A stretch of DNA of 48,389 nt from a virus (IMGVR_UViG_3300032223_002295:1-48389), one strand, 5' to 3'; counted from the first letter of the stretch, positions 18,714-27,885 are shown. The notes: generated by a model not told the origin, from the sequence alone. Made by a program: numbers and translations.

Positions 18714-18909
18714 GGTTGAGTTACAATTTACAAGAAACCTTGGTAACTATGAAAGTGTTAAAATTGCTATAGGCGTTGAAGATTTTCAACGTGCTGGAGA
18801 AAATATTGACGAAGCAACTAACAGAGTGTATAATTTTGTTGAGGGCAAGGTCATGGAAAAAGTTAATGAGATTGAAGAAGAATTGCAGTCAAACAAAGGT
18901 AAGAAATGA
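18691..18909 (+). CDS. Conserved phage hypothetical protein (72 aa)
   Basis: The ATG at 18691 with AAGGAAG upstream is chosen rather than an in-frame TTG 18 nt upstream. The motif 'RNLGNYESVKI' followed by an amphipathic helix resembles a small conserved protein found in replication regions of many actinophages. Function is unknown. It overlaps its neighbours on both sides (23 nt and ATGA). Confidence 0.55.
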   Translation: MTNQTNVKVELQFTRNLGNYESVKIAIGVEDFQRAGENIDEATNRVYNFVEGKVMEKVNEIEEELQSNKGKK

Positions 18910-19235
18910 CAAAAGATGAAGCCAAGCTTGCTTATGGCTTAGTTAGTCTTTATTGTGCTTTATATAAAGAAAAATACTCTAAGCCTCCAGTTGTAAATAA
19001 GTACCGTGAAAAATGGGCCATGCAAGATGTAATTGATAGTGTGGGCTATGATCGTGCAAAAGTTCTTTTAGAATATTATTTTAAGGTAGCAAAATCTTCA
19101 CACCCAATCAGTTGGTTTTTTTATAACTTTGAAAAGCTGGATATGACTTTGCAGCAAGTAGAAGAAGATAAGACAAGAAGAGAATTAATTAGAAGCAAGA
19201 CTAAAAATATGGTGAGGGAAATAGATAGTGAATAA
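18906..19235 (+). CDS. Hypothetical protein upstream of helicase (possible loader)
   Basis: This 109-aa all-helical protein has a Lys/Arg-rich tail, starts at an ATGA overlap and overlaps the helicase GTG start by 8 nt. Small helical proteins directly before a DnaB-type helicase are often helicase loaders or inhibitors. Here that is inference from position and size only; no motif is seen. Confidence 0.5.
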   Translation: MTKDEAKLAYGLVSLYCALYKEKYSKPPVVNKYREKWAMQDVIDSVGYDRAKVLLEYYFKVAKSSHPISWFFYNFEKLDMTLQQVEEDKTRRELIRSKTKNMVREIDSE

Positions 19236-20454
19236 TGAATCAGCAGTAATTACGGCAGTATGTAATAACAAAGATATAGCAACAGTACTTGCCGAAAATA
19301 TTGATGAGATTTTCACTTCACATAGAGATGTGTGGGAAGGACTAAAATCCTATTATTTAAAGTTTAAAGCAGTTCCCGATGTATCTGTTCTTACAGAAAG
19401 ATTTAAAGATTTTGAACCCGTGACAGTTAAAGGTGAAACAGCATACTATCTTGATACTTTAAAAAATGAATACCTAGCAAGTAGAATTAGAAACCTTTTG
19501 CTATCCTCTGGGGCAAGTCTTAAAACAGAAGCTTCAGGTAGAGTAATTGCTCAAATGCAAGCAGAGTTAAATTCTCTTGGAAAATTAACATCTAACGTTA
19601 GAGATGTTGACCTTACAGATTTTAAATTAGCTGAACAACATTTTGAATCAGTTAAAAACCGTTCTGATGCCATGGGCGGTAGTCCAGGTATTATGACTGG
19701 GTTCAAAGCAATTGACTACGCATATCCCACAGGAATGGCCCCAGGACACCTTATCGTAATGATTGGTTGGCCAGGTAGGGGTAAGACTTGGTTCTCGTCT
19801 TATTTAGCCTGCAAGGCATGGGAACAAGGCTTTAAACCTATGATCATATCCCTTGAAATGACTCCTGAGAACATGCGTGACCGTATCTATACTATGATGG
19901 GGTCGGGATTGTTTAAGGCTTCAGATTTTTCAAGAGGTAATGTAGATATTGATAAGTTTGATGAATGGGGTGCTAAAAAATTTAGCAACAAGAATCAGTT
20001 TATCTTGGTATCAAATGAAGGTACAGGTCAGGTTACACCTAACACAGTACAGGCAAAGATTGACCAACATAAGCCCGATTTAGTTATTCTTGATTATCAT
20101 CAACTATTTAATGATTCATCTGGAGCAAAATCTGAAGTAGAGCGTAACCGTAATATTTCTCGTGACTTTAAATTGTTAGCAGTTAGAAATAATATTCCTA
20201 TTATTGATATTACTGCTGCCACTATGGACGATGTATCAGATCAAGATTCGCCACCATTACTTTCTCAAGTTGCTTGGTCTAAGGCTATTGAATACGATGC
20301 GGATATGGCAATCGCTGTTCACAAGACTCCAGACACCAATGTTGTTGAGATTGTAAGTAGAAAGAATCGCCATGGTACAGAGTTTGGTTTCTATTTGGAC
20401 TGGGATTTAAACCGAGGAATTATTCAAGAACTATACGATAAACCAATCGGGTAG
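19228..20454 (+). CDS. Replicative DNA helicase, DnaB-like
   Basis: This 408-aa protein starts at GTG with GAGGGA about 10 nt upstream; the nearby ATG is in another frame. A helical N-terminal part (1-140) precedes a RecA-like ATPase with Walker A 'GWPGRGKT' (180-187), motif 'IISLEMTPE' (206-214) and Walker B 'LVILDY' (285-290). This is the DnaB/T7 gp4 C-terminal arrangement. It unwinds the fork as a hexamer and works with the primase encoded just downstream. Confidence 0.85.
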   Translation: MNNESAVITAVCNNKDIATVLAENIDEIFTSHRDVWEGLKSYYLKFKAVPDVSVLTERFKDFEPVTVKGETAYYLDTLKNEYLASRIRNLLLSSGASLKTEASGRVIAQMQAELNSLGKLTSNVRDVDLTDFKLAEQHFESVKNRSDAMGGSPGIMTGFKAIDYAYPTGMAPGHLIVMIGWPGRGKTWFSSYLACKAWEQGFKPMIISLEMTPENMRDRIYTMMGSGLFKASDFSRGNVDIDKFDEWGAKKFSNKNQFILVSNEGTGQVTPNTVQAKIDQHKPDLVILDYHQLFNDSSGAKSEVERNRNISRDFKLLAVRNNIPIIDITAATMDDVSDQDSPPLLSQVAWSKAIEYDADMAIAVHKTPDTNVVEIVSRKNRHGTEFGFYLDWDLNRGIIQELYDKPIG

Positions 20455-20476
20455 CTTATGTAATCAATCTTTAACT

Positions 20477-20485
20477 TGATATAAT
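20477..20485 (+). promoter_or_regulatory. Extended -10 promoter (TGATATAAT)
   Basis: TGA plus a perfect TATAAT lies 25 nt before the next ATG, with no convincing -35. Predicted start near 20492 would give a leader of about 19 nt. Confidence 0.55.
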
Positions 20486-20510
20486 TAGGTATCAAGAAAG
20501 ATTGGTGATC

Positions 20511-20795
20511 ATGTACCCAAGAAAGATACATGACTTTTGGATGTCTGGGACTATTAAAGATGATTCTAAATTCCAAAGCTCAAGGGAGAACTATGAAAGA
20601 CTACTTGTTCAGCAGATGCGTGACAAGGGTTATGTTCCTGTACTTGACATGCAACCACAATTTAATATAAAATATAATGAGAATAAAGATCACTATTCTT
20701 TCAATCTTGTAATGTACGGCATTTATCTTGGTAAAGCCAAGGCATTAAAGTATGAAGGGTTCTCTGGTCAGAGTTTAATACCTAAAGGAAAATAA
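20511..20795 (+). CDS. Hypothetical protein (94 aa)
   Basis: The ATG is chosen over an in-frame TTG 9 nt upstream. The protein is soluble, basic and mixed alpha/beta, with no recognised motif. It lies between helicase and primase under its own extended -10 promoter and ends immediately before the primase ATG, so a replication-related role is plausible. Confidence 0.55.
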   Translation: MYPRKIHDFWMSGTIKDDSKFQSSRENYERLLVQQMRDKGYVPVLDMQPQFNIKYNENKDHYSFNLVMYGIYLGKAKALKYEGFSGQSLIPKGK

Positions 20796-21749
20796 ATGAC
20801 ACAAGCATATAGCAAAGCGGATCTCCGCTCTATTCTGCATGCCTGTAATATAGAAATTGTTTATTTGGCAGGGACAGACTTTATGTGTCTTTGTCCATTT
20901 CACCATAACACTGATTCGCCAGCCTTTGCAGTAAGTTACTCAAAAGGTCTTTATATTTGTTATAACCAGATGTGCAACGCTGCTGGAACAATAATGGATT
21001 TAGTAAAAAATCTTACCAATAGAAATGATTTTGAAGCACTTAGATTTATATCTGCAAATAGACTTACAACAGAGCAGGCTTTAGAAGAAGAACTTAAAGA
21101 GCTTTTAGATGATAAACCAGAGTTTGATATATTTTCTCAAGATATTCTTGACAACTTACATAACAGACTAAATGAGAAAGCAAGGGAATACTTTTATGCT
21201 AGGCATATTTTGGACGACGCTATTGATTATTTTTATCTTGGATATTCACAGAAACAAGGAATGGTAACAGTACCGCTTCATTCACCAAACGGAGAGCCAG
21301 TAGGTATTATTGGCAGATCTATAGAAAGTAAAAGGTTTAAGAATAGTGTTAATCTTCCACGCAATAAAACTATGTTTAATTTGCATAGGGCAAAACGTGA
21401 GGGCGGAACTATTATTGTTGTAGAATCTAGTTTTGATGCAATTAGGCTATGGCAAGCAGGTTTTCCAAATGCAGTTGCAACATTAGGCGGAAGCATATCT
21501 GATACAAACATTAATCATTTAAACAAATATTCAACCACGATTATTATTATGACAGACAATGATGCTGCGGGACGTGCTTTAGGTCACACAATTGCTAGTA
21601 AGTTAAAGGGTAAAAATGTCCTATGGGCATGTTATAATTACGATAAGGTTTATCCACATGATGCAAAAGACGTGGGTGATATGACAGACGAAGAAATAAA
21701 ACAGTGTATAAAAAATGCAATTCCGCATTTTGAGTACGCAACTATGTGA
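20796..21749 (+). CDS. DNA primase, DnaG-like (CHC2 zinc finger + Toprim)
   Basis: This 317-aa protein has the CHC2 zinc-binding pattern C33-x2-H36, C55-x4-C60 at the N-terminus. A Toprim domain follows with E210 ('VVESSFDAIRL') and D254/D256 ('MTDNDAAG'), the metal-binding residues of nucleotidyl transfer. It lacks the C-terminal helicase-interaction domain of bacterial DnaG, which fits the short phage versions. It makes RNA primers for the DnaE-type polymerase. It directly abuts the preceding gene, and its stop overlaps the next promoter. Confidence 0.85.
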   Translation: MTQAYSKADLRSILHACNIEIVYLAGTDFMCLCPFHHNTDSPAFAVSYSKGLYICYNQMCNAAGTIMDLVKNLTNRNDFEALRFISANRLTTEQALEEELKELLDDKPEFDIFSQDILDNLHNRLNEKAREYFYARHILDDAIDYFYLGYSQKQGMVTVPLHSPNGEPVGIIGRSIESKRFKNSVNLPRNKTMFNLHRAKREGGTIIVVESSFDAIRLWQAGFPNAVATLGGSISDTNINHLNKYSTTIIIMTDNDAAGRALGHTIASKLKGKNVLWACYNYDKVYPHDAKDVGDMTDEEIKQCIKNAIPHFEYATM

Positions 21750-21755
21750 TATAAT
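21747..21755 (+). promoter_or_regulatory. Extended -10 promoter (TGATATAAT)
   Basis: TGA (the primase stop) is followed directly by a perfect TATAAT. No good -35 at the usual distance. It would start a leader of about 38 nt carrying AAGGAGATATA before the ssDNA-binding protein gene. Confidence 0.6.
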
Positions 21756-21799
21756 AAAGAAAAGGGCATAATATAGCCCACTACACAAGGAGATATACT

Positions 21800-22480
21800 A
21801 TGGGAATCGTTAAAGGCTTAAGTGCACTTAACCAACAAATGGAACAAAAGTCATCACACAGTGGTGATTCGCAAAAGGGAAGATGGCTAGCCCTCAAAGA
21901 TGGTCAATCGTTAAAAATTCGTTTCTTGCAAGAAATTGATCCAGACTCAAAGAATTACATTGAAAAGGCTGGACTTGCTTTTATTGCAGTTGAACATACA
22001 AATCCAAAAGATTACAAGCGTAAAGCACTCTGCACAATTGAAGACCAGGGTCGTTGCTTCGGATGTGAACAACATCGTCGTGACCCAAAGGCTGGTTGGA
22101 AGGGTCGTTCACGTTTTTATGCTAACGTTCTTGTTGATGATGGTCAAGAAGAACCTTATGTTGCAATTTTTTCTCAAGGTGCTGGACCAAAGTCTGCAAC
22201 ACCTGAAATTATTAATTACGCAGGTGAGACTGGTAGCATTTCAAATCTTAACTGGAAGCTAAAGCGTACAGGTGAAAAGACTGATACAAACTATTCAATC
22301 ATTCCTTTGCCAACTGCTGACGTATCACCAGTTGATTTAACAAAGTACGAGTTGTTTGATCTTGAAAAGACAGCAGTTCGTGATGTACCCTATGCAGATC
22401 AAGAGTCATTCTATTTTGGAATTACTTCTGATGCATCTTCAGAGCCTGCAATGGCTTCTTCATCCGCTGTTGAGTGGTAA
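21800..22480 (+). CDS. Single-stranded DNA-binding protein (phage type)
   Basis: This 226-aa protein has a consensus AAGGAGATATA ribosome site. An N-terminal 'KIRFLQEID' strand, a zinc-like cluster ('CTIEDQGRCFGCEQHRRD') and an OB-fold-like middle resemble phage ssDNA-binding proteins of the T4 gp32/T7 gp2.5 functional class. The C-terminus is Ser/Glu-rich and ends in an aromatic residue, as in partner-binding tails. Its place between primase and polymerase supports the call. Sequence similarity to known SSBs is limited by eye. Confidence 0.6.
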   Translation: MGIVKGLSALNQQMEQKSSHSGDSQKGRWLALKDGQSLKIRFLQEIDPDSKNYIEKAGLAFIAVEHTNPKDYKRKALCTIEDQGRCFGCEQHRRDPKAGWKGRSRFYANVLVDDGQEEPYVAIFSQGAGPKSATPEIINYAGETGSISNLNWKLKRTGEKTDTNYSIIPLPTADVSPVDLTKYELFDLEKTAVRDVPYADQESFYFGITSDASSEPAMASSSAVEW

Positions 22481-22505
22481 TTAAAAACTAGTAGAAAAGT
22501 TAAAC

Positions 22506-25500
22506 ATGTCTGATTTTGTTCATTTGCATGTCCATTCGCATTACTCGCTTATGGATGGTTTAAATACACCTCATGAATTACTTGAGGCTGCAAAAAATCA
22601 AGGTCAGGCATGTTTAGCTATTACAGACCACGGCACTTTATCTTCTCACAGAGATATGCAGATTGGTGCTAAAGAATTAAGCATGAAGCCAATACTTGGT
22701 CTTGAAGCTTACATTTCAGAAACAGACCGTTTTGACAAAAGAGCGGTAGCAAAAAGAGATGACAACACCTCTCTTTACTCTCACATTATCTTATTAGCAA
22801 AAAATGATTTAGGTTTAAAGAACCTTCAAAAACTTTCTCAAATTGCTTGGACAGAAGGTTATTATCATAAGCCACGCATTGACATGGAAGCCCTCTTTGA
22901 GTTTGGTGACGGTATAATTGTATTGTCTGGTTGTATGGGTGGAATTATTTCTAAAGCCATTGAGCGTGGAGATAATGAAAAGGCAAGAGAATATACTAAG
23001 ATGCTTAAAGATCGTTTCGGTAAAGATTTTTATATTGAAGTACAAGCACATAACCCAGACAATTTAAATTCTGCTTTGTTTGCATTAGCAGATGAATTTG
23101 AGGTGAAGCCAGTTGCTACAGGAGACTGTCATTTTGCAGTTAAAGAGGAGAGGGATTTGGAAGAACTCCTACTCATACTCTCAACAAAACCTACGCAAAA
23201 CAAAGAAGCAGATTACGCAAGTGGTCGTGCACAATCTAATATTATTGACCGCTTTGATCATCTTTATCCCAATCGCCCTATTTCTTTCGCTGACATTAAC
23301 GTTTATATTCAATCCTATTCTGAAATTAAGATGGACTTTGAAAAAGCGGGTGTTACAAGAAAAGATATCTATTCATCAACACTAGAGATTGCAGATAAGA
23401 TTGAAGCTTATGATTTTCATGAAAACCTTGATTTACTTCCAGTACCAAAAAAGAATGCATTAAAAACATTACAAGAAATGTGCAACAAGTCTCTAATAGA
23501 TATGGGGTTAAATAATGAGGCTTATACAGAAAGACTTGAAGAAGAACTTAAAGTCATCAAAGACAAGAATTTTGCTAGTTACTTTCTCGTTGTTAGTGAT
23601 ATGGTTAATTGGGCGAAGCAGAATGAAATTCTTGTTGGGCCAGGCCGTGGGTCAGCAGCAGGATCGCTAGTATGTTATTTATTGGGCATTACGGAAGTAG
23701 ACCCAATTAAGTTTGACCTTTTGTTCTTTAGATTTATTAATCCAGAACGTAATGACTTTCCAGATATTGATACAGACTTCATGGACCGTCGTCGTGGTGA
23801 AGTAAAAGATTACCTTAAAAAGAAATTCAAGCATGTTGCTTCTATTTCTACGTATACTTATTTTAAAGATAAGGGAGTTATTCGTGACGTTGCTAGAGCA
23901 TTTTTGGTGCCACTTGGTGAAGTTGATAAAGCACTTAAGGGTGTTGAGACGTTTGAAGAATATGAATCTTCCCCAAGTACAGACGAATTTAGAAAGAAAT
24001 ACCCAGAAGTAACTAAATATGCTTCAATGTTGCGTGGAAAAATTCGTTCAAATGGAATGCATGCAGCGGGTGTTGTTGTAGCAAAAGATGATATTAGCAA
24101 GTATGTACCAATTGAAACACGCAAAGATCCAAACGAATCAGTTTCTGGTCGCATTCCAGTAGTTGCTTATGACATGGAACAAACAGCAGATCTTGGTTTA
24201 ATTAAACTTGACGTGCTTGGATTAAAAACACTTTCAGTTATTGATGATGCTTTAAAAACTATTGGTCATATTAAAAAGAAAAACATTAATATTAAAGAAA
24301 TACCACTTGATGATTCAAAGGTATTTGAAATGCTTTCAAACGGATTTACAAAAGGTGTGTTTCAGGCGGAAGCAACGCCATACACAAATTTATTGATGAA
24401 AATGGGTGTAAGCACATTTGAAGATCTTGCAGCCTCTAATGCATTAGTACGTCCAGGTGCCATGAATACGGTTGGAGGATCGTATATAAGACGTAAAAAA
24501 GGTGATGAGATAGTAACTTATGCACACCCAATTATGCAAGAATTTACAGCAAGAACCTATGGAGTTATTATTTATCAGGAACAGGTTATGCAAGCTTGCG
24601 TATATTTGGGCGGGATGTCATGGGCTGATGCTGATAAAGTAAGAAAGATTATTGGAAAGAAAAAGGATGCAAGTGAATTTGATGCGTATAGAGATCAATT
24701 TGTTAAAGGTGCAAGTAAGCACATTACTCAAGAAGATGCAGAAAAATTATGGCATGATTTTGAAGCACATGCGGGTTATTCCTTTAATCGTTCTCACGCT
24801 ATTGCTTATTCTATGCTCTCTTATTATACGGCTTGGCTTAAGCATTATTATCCTCTTGAATTTATGTTTGCGGTTCTTAAGAATGAAAAAGACAAAGATG
24901 CAAGAACAGACTACCTCCTTGAGGCTAAGCGATTGGGAATTAAGGTCTTATTACCCCATGTAAATGAATCAGAATTAGATTTTAGTATTCAAGGTAATTC
25001 AATTCGTTTTGGTTTGTCTAACATTAAATATATTTCAGATAATATTGGTAGCAAGATAAAAGCATTAAGACCATTTAATTCATACAAAGAATTTACAGAA
25101 AAAGCTGGAGAAAAAGGAAGCGGTATTAATTCAAGGGCAATTGAATCTCTCAACATGATTGGGGCTGCTGCATTTTCAGATAACAAACGTAGTGGTACAG
25201 AAAATGAAAAGCTTTATGAGTATCTTGGTATACCAAAGTTTGATACAGGAAAATTAACTCCTAAAATTAAAGCACAAGTTAATCCTTTAGAAGATTTTCT
25301 TGAAGAAGGTTGCTACGTGCTCCTGGCTATGGTTAAATCAATCAAAAAAGGGCAGGGCTGGAGCCGTGTTGAGTTGGTAGATGATACAGGATCAGTTGGT
25401 ATATTTCACAGCGAAAATACTCAAATTGAAACTGGAATGATGTACTTCTTTTTGGTTGGCGACAATCGCATTCATAAGTATGTTACAATTAATGATGTTG

Positions 25501-25784
25501 TTGAAAAAATTGACGACCCTTTTGTAACTTGGCTTTACAAAGATAAATTAAAGATTGATGACGGTAAAAGATTGGTTCTAGATTTTACACATTATAAGAC
25601 AAAAGCCAACAAGATGATGGCACATATTATTCTTTCGGATTCGGAAAAGAATTTAGAAAGAGTCATTGCATTCCCTAAAATGTACACAACTACACTTGGC
25701 AAAATGAAGCCAGGAACTATTTGTGATCCAGCAATTGCAAGAATGGATGACGGAACACTATATGTAAAGGAGGTGACAATATAA
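22506..25784 (+). CDS. dnaE: DNA polymerase III alpha subunit (C-family, DnaE type)
   Basis: This 1092-aa protein is nearly full length for DnaE. An N-terminal PHP domain carries 'HVHSH' (8-12) and 'DHG' (41-43). The palm has 'GPGRGSAAGS' (378-387), the catalytic 'PDIDTDF' (D422, D424) and the third Asp in 'IKLDVLGL' (D569). A helix-hairpin-helix and OB-like region follow (about 840-1000). It replicates the phage genome; no sliding clamp or clamp loader is seen in the window, so host ones may be used. The stop overlaps the next ATG. Confidence 0.95.
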   Translation: MSDFVHLHVHSHYSLMDGLNTPHELLEAAKNQGQACLAITDHGTLSSHRDMQIGAKELSMKPILGLEAYISETDRFDKRAVAKRDDNTSLYSHIILLAKNDLGLKNLQKLSQIAWTEGYYHKPRIDMEALFEFGDGIIVLSGCMGGIISKAIERGDNEKAREYTKMLKDRFGKDFYIEVQAHNPDNLNSALFALADEFEVKPVATGDCHFAVKEERDLEELLLILSTKPTQNKEADYASGRAQSNIIDRFDHLYPNRPISFADINVYIQSYSEIKMDFEKAGVTRKDIYSSTLEIADKIEAYDFHENLDLLPVPKKNALKTLQEMCNKSLIDMGLNNEAYTERLEEELKVIKDKNFASYFLVVSDMVNWAKQNEILVGPGRGSAAGSLVCYLLGITEVDPIKFDLLFFRFINPERNDFPDIDTDFMDRRRGEVKDYLKKKFKHVASISTYTYFKDKGVIRDVARAFLVPLGEVDKALKGVETFEEYESSPSTDEFRKKYPEVTKYASMLRGKIRSNGMHAAGVVVAKDDISKYVPIETRKDPNESVSGRIPVVAYDMEQTADLGLIKLDVLGLKTLSVIDDALKTIGHIKKKNINIKEIPLDDSKVFEMLSNGFTKGVFQAEATPYTNLLMKMGVSTFEDLAASNALVRPGAMNTVGGSYIRRKKGDEIVTYAHPIMQEFTARTYGVIIYQEQVMQACVYLGGMSWADADKVRKIIGKKKDASEFDAYRDQFVKGASKHITQEDAEKLWHDFEAHAGYSFNRSHAIAYSMLSYYTAWLKHYYPLEFMFAVLKNEKDKDARTDYLLEAKRLGIKVLLPHVNESELDFSIQGNSIRFGLSNIKYISDNIGSKIKALRPFNSYKEFTEKAGEKGSGINSRAIESLNMIGAAAFSDNKRSGTENEKLYEYLGIPKFDTGKLTPKIKAQVNPLEDFLEEGCYVLLAMVKSIKKGQGWSRVELVDDTGSVGIFHSENTQIETGMMYFFLVGDNRIHKYVTINDVVEKIDDPFVTWLYKDKLKIDDGKRLVLDFTHYKTKANKMMAHIILSDSEKNLERVIAFPKMYTTTLGKMKPGTICDPAIARMDDGTLYVKEVTI

Positions 25785-26044
25785 TGGCAGACATCGAAGT
25801 TACAGGTACAGCACCTGAAGGCACACCAGCAGCAGTTGTAAACGAAGAGCTTACAAACGTTCAGATTACTCTTGAGCAGATTTGTGCAGCAATTCTTAAC
25901 AAGATTGGTACAACAGAGATTCCAGTTGCTGATATCCTTAAGGATTACAGCGGTAAGACAATCTCAATTAATCATGATGACGAGAAGAACGTTCTTCTTT
26001 TCAACTTGGTAGATGCACCAGCAGCTCCAGCAGAAAACGCTTAA
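25784..26044 (+). CDS. Hypothetical protein (86 aa) with very strong ribosome site
   Basis: The ATG sits in a TAATG junction preceded by AAGGAGGTG, the best anti-SD match in the window, so the protein is probably abundant. The N- and C-termini are Ala/Pro/Thr-rich and flank a compact 55-residue core. No family is recognised. Location between polymerase and RecA suggests a replication accessory role. Confidence 0.55.
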   Translation: MADIEVTGTAPEGTPAAVVNEELTNVQITLEQICAAILNKIGTTEIPVADILKDYSGKTISINHDDEKNVLLFNLVDAPAAPAENA

Positions 26045-26050
26045 ACAAGG

Positions 26051-26056
26051 TATAAT
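26051..26056 (+). promoter_or_regulatory. -10 box (TATAAT) 9 nt before a start codon
   Basis: A perfect TATAAT lies after GG, with no clear -35. Transcription would start about 2-3 nt before the ATG at 26066, giving an essentially leaderless mRNA. No ribosome site is present before that ATG, which supports this reading. Confidence 0.5.
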
Positions 26057-26065
26057 AGATATATT

Positions 26066-26320
26066 ATGTCCCAGGCGTATATACTGGCAGGAACAGAAAA
26101 TGAATATCTTCTTGTGATAAGAGCAGAAGATGAAAAAGCAATCTATAGCATTATAGACTTTTTGTCAACAAGTCGTAATGAACAGATAAAGCAAGTAGCA
26201 ATTGAATTAGAGAAGAGTATGAATGATAACGGAAGAGATTCTAGCAAAACTAGACCCAAAAACAAGGGCAAGAGTACAATTAGCAACAAAAGTAGAAGTA
26301 GAAAAACAAAAGACACCTAG
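26066..26320 (+). CDS. Hypothetical protein overlapping recA (84 aa)
   Basis: The first about 52 residues form a plausible small alpha/beta domain ('EYLLVIRAEDEKAIYSIIDF'). The last 32 residues are extremely basic and polar and are encoded in the 98 nt that overlap the RecA gene in another frame. The tail is therefore probably an overprinted extension. No ribosome site but a -10 box just upstream. Function unknown. Confidence 0.45.
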   Translation: MSQAYILAGTENEYLLVIRAEDEKAIYSIIDFLSTSRNEQIKQVAIELEKSMNDNGRDSSKTRPKNKGKSTISNKSRSRKTKDT

Positions 26321-27221
26321 CATTGGCCTTAACATGGCATTAAAAGGCGGTCTTGGATTTGGTCGTCAGGTTCTTATCTGGGGTAACAAGTCTGCAGGTA
26401 AATCTTCTTTCTGCTTGCAAATGATTGCAGAAGCTCAACGTAACGGCAAGACATGTGCTTGGATTGATGCAGAAGCATCTTATGATCCAGCATGGGCACA
26501 AAAGCTTGGTGTAGATTCAGACAAACTAATCTATTCTCCCGCTAAAACAATTAATGACATGGTGGACGTAGCACAACAATTGATGGAGGCGGGAGTAGAT
26601 GTAATTGTAGTTGATTCTATATCAGCACTACTCCCTGCTATCTATTTTGAAAAAGATAGTACAGACCTAAAGAAATTGGAAGATACTAAACAAATCGGTG
26701 CAGAAGCAAAGGATATGACTCATGCGGTTAAAATGCTTAACTATGCCAATAAAAATACATTACTCGTACTTATTTCTCAACAGAGAAACCAGTTTGGAAG
26801 TATGCATGCATCTCACATCCCGACAGGAGGGATGGCAGTTAAGTTTTTCTCTTCCACAGTCATCAAACTCTGGTCATCGGAAGCTGAAGCAAATGCTATT
26901 AAATCTGGAATCCAAGTTGGTGATAAGATTATTGAGCAAAGGGTTGGAAGACCAGTTAACTGGATCATTGACTACAATAAACTTGGACCCCCTAATCTTT
27001 CAGGTCAATACGACTTCTACTATCAAGGGGAAACTCTTGGAGTTGACTCTGTTGGAGAAGTCCTTGATACAGCAGAAATGATGGGTATTGTTCAAAAAGG
27101 TGGTGCTTGGTACACAATTGGTGAAGAACGTTTTCAAGGACGAGCTAAATCAGTAGAATACTTAAGAAGCAATCCAGATGTTGTAGATGATTTGAAAGAA
27201 AAAATCTATGTCAAGTCTTGA
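26223..27221 (+). CDS. recA: RecA-like recombinase
   Basis: This 332-aa protein has Walker A 'GNKSAGKS' (54-61), Walker B 'VIVVDSIS' with D131, and the 'QQRN' L2-proximal region typical of RecA. It promotes strand exchange and repair, and in phages supports recombination-dependent replication with the Cas4-like nuclease and RuvC-like resolvase downstream. Length is close to bacterial RecA, with a reduced C-terminal domain. A long 98-nt overlap with the upstream gene is unusual. Ribosome site GAGAAGAG. Confidence 0.9.
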   Translation: MITEEILAKLDPKTRARVQLATKVEVEKQKTPSIGLNMALKGGLGFGRQVLIWGNKSAGKSSFCLQMIAEAQRNGKTCAWIDAEASYDPAWAQKLGVDSDKLIYSPAKTINDMVDVAQQLMEAGVDVIVVDSISALLPAIYFEKDSTDLKKLEDTKQIGAEAKDMTHAVKMLNYANKNTLLVLISQQRNQFGSMHASHIPTGGMAVKFFSSTVIKLWSSEAEANAIKSGIQVGDKIIEQRVGRPVNWIIDYNKLGPPNLSGQYDFYYQGETLGVDSVGEVLDTAEMMGIVQKGGAWYTIGEERFQGRAKSVEYLRSNPDVVDDLKEKIYVKS

Positions 27222-27402
27222 TGATTTCTTACAAAGACATAAAAGAAAAAGAATCCTTGCAGATTTAGAAGACATGACTGGCACATTTACTTGCCAAAAT
27301 GATGAATGTTTAGAAACTGTTTTAGATGCAAAGTTTGATGTTTCTACAGACACAGTTGTTTGGTATTGCAGCAAAGGTCATGAATCGGAGATTAAACTTT
27401 AA
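27208..27402 (+). CDS. Small zinc-binding protein (64 aa)
   Basis: It starts 14 nt before the RecA stop. It has paired Cys near residues 29 and 34 ('CQNDEC') and Cys/His near 54-58 ('CSKGH'), consistent with one zinc site. Residues 1-20 are a charged helix. It ends in a TAATG junction. Function unknown; likely a nucleic-acid-associated accessory protein. Confidence 0.55.
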   Translation: MSSLDDFLQRHKRKRILADLEDMTGTFTCQNDECLETVLDAKFDVSTDTVVWYCSKGHESEIKL

Positions 27403-27710
27403 TGTCAGAGCGAGGAGAAATAAAGCGTGACGGTGCAAAAGGACAAAAGAATTCAGGACGTGGGGATTATCAAAAGGGTGATGCTCAGTGGCACGATTTT
27501 TTGGTTGATTATAAAGAGTACTCAAAGTCCATTTCCATTAGTAAGGAAATATGGGCGAAAATTTGCACAGACACTTTTAAAGTCAGTCGGGATAAGTATC
27601 CAGTTCTTAAATTAATTTTAGGCGGAGAAGGTCAAAAGACTAGGCTTGCAGTAATTGAATGGGCGTTATTAGAACAACTTATAGAGTGTTGGGAGACACA
27701 TAATGATTAA
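27402..27710 (+). CDS. Possible PD-(D/E)XK-fold nuclease (102 aa)
   Basis: The pattern 'FLVDYKEYSKSISISKEIWAKI' can be split as D-x-K/E core 'VDYKEY' followed by a Ser/Lys-rich helix, and 'VLKLILGG' plus 'TRLAVIEW' form further strands. This resembles small phage Holliday-junction-resolvase-like proteins with a restriction-endonuclease fold found next to recA. The N-terminus is Gly/Lys/Arg-rich. The assignment is tentative, as the metal-binding residues cannot be fixed by eye. Confidence 0.4.
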   Translation: MSERGEIKRDGAKGQKNSGRGDYQKGDAQWHDFLVDYKEYSKSISISKEIWAKICTDTFKVSRDKYPVLKLILGGEGQKTRLAVIEWALLEQLIECWETHND

Positions 27711-27885
27711 AGATGAAGATCACGAAGAGTTTATGATCTGGTTCAACAACGGAGTAGACCGTGGTTGGATTTCAACAATGTTTTGCGATACACATGAAGG
27801 TCCCCCATTAAATGATGAAGAGATGAAAGAATTTGAAGATGGCGGAGACCCTTGTGTTTTCTGCATTAAAGTTAATCAGGATTAA
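27703..27885 (+). CDS. Small acidic conserved phage protein (60 aa)
   Basis: The motif 'CDTHEGPPLNDEEMKEFEDGG' cut into its parts shows Cys-x-x-His, Gly, two acidic clusters and then 'DPCVFC'. This short protein type is very common in actinophages and in Actinobacteria but has no known function. It overlaps the upstream gene by 8 nt. Confidence 0.6.
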   Translation: MIKDEDHEEFMIWFNNGVDRGWISTMFCDTHEGPPLNDEEMKEFEDGGDPCVFCIKVNQD

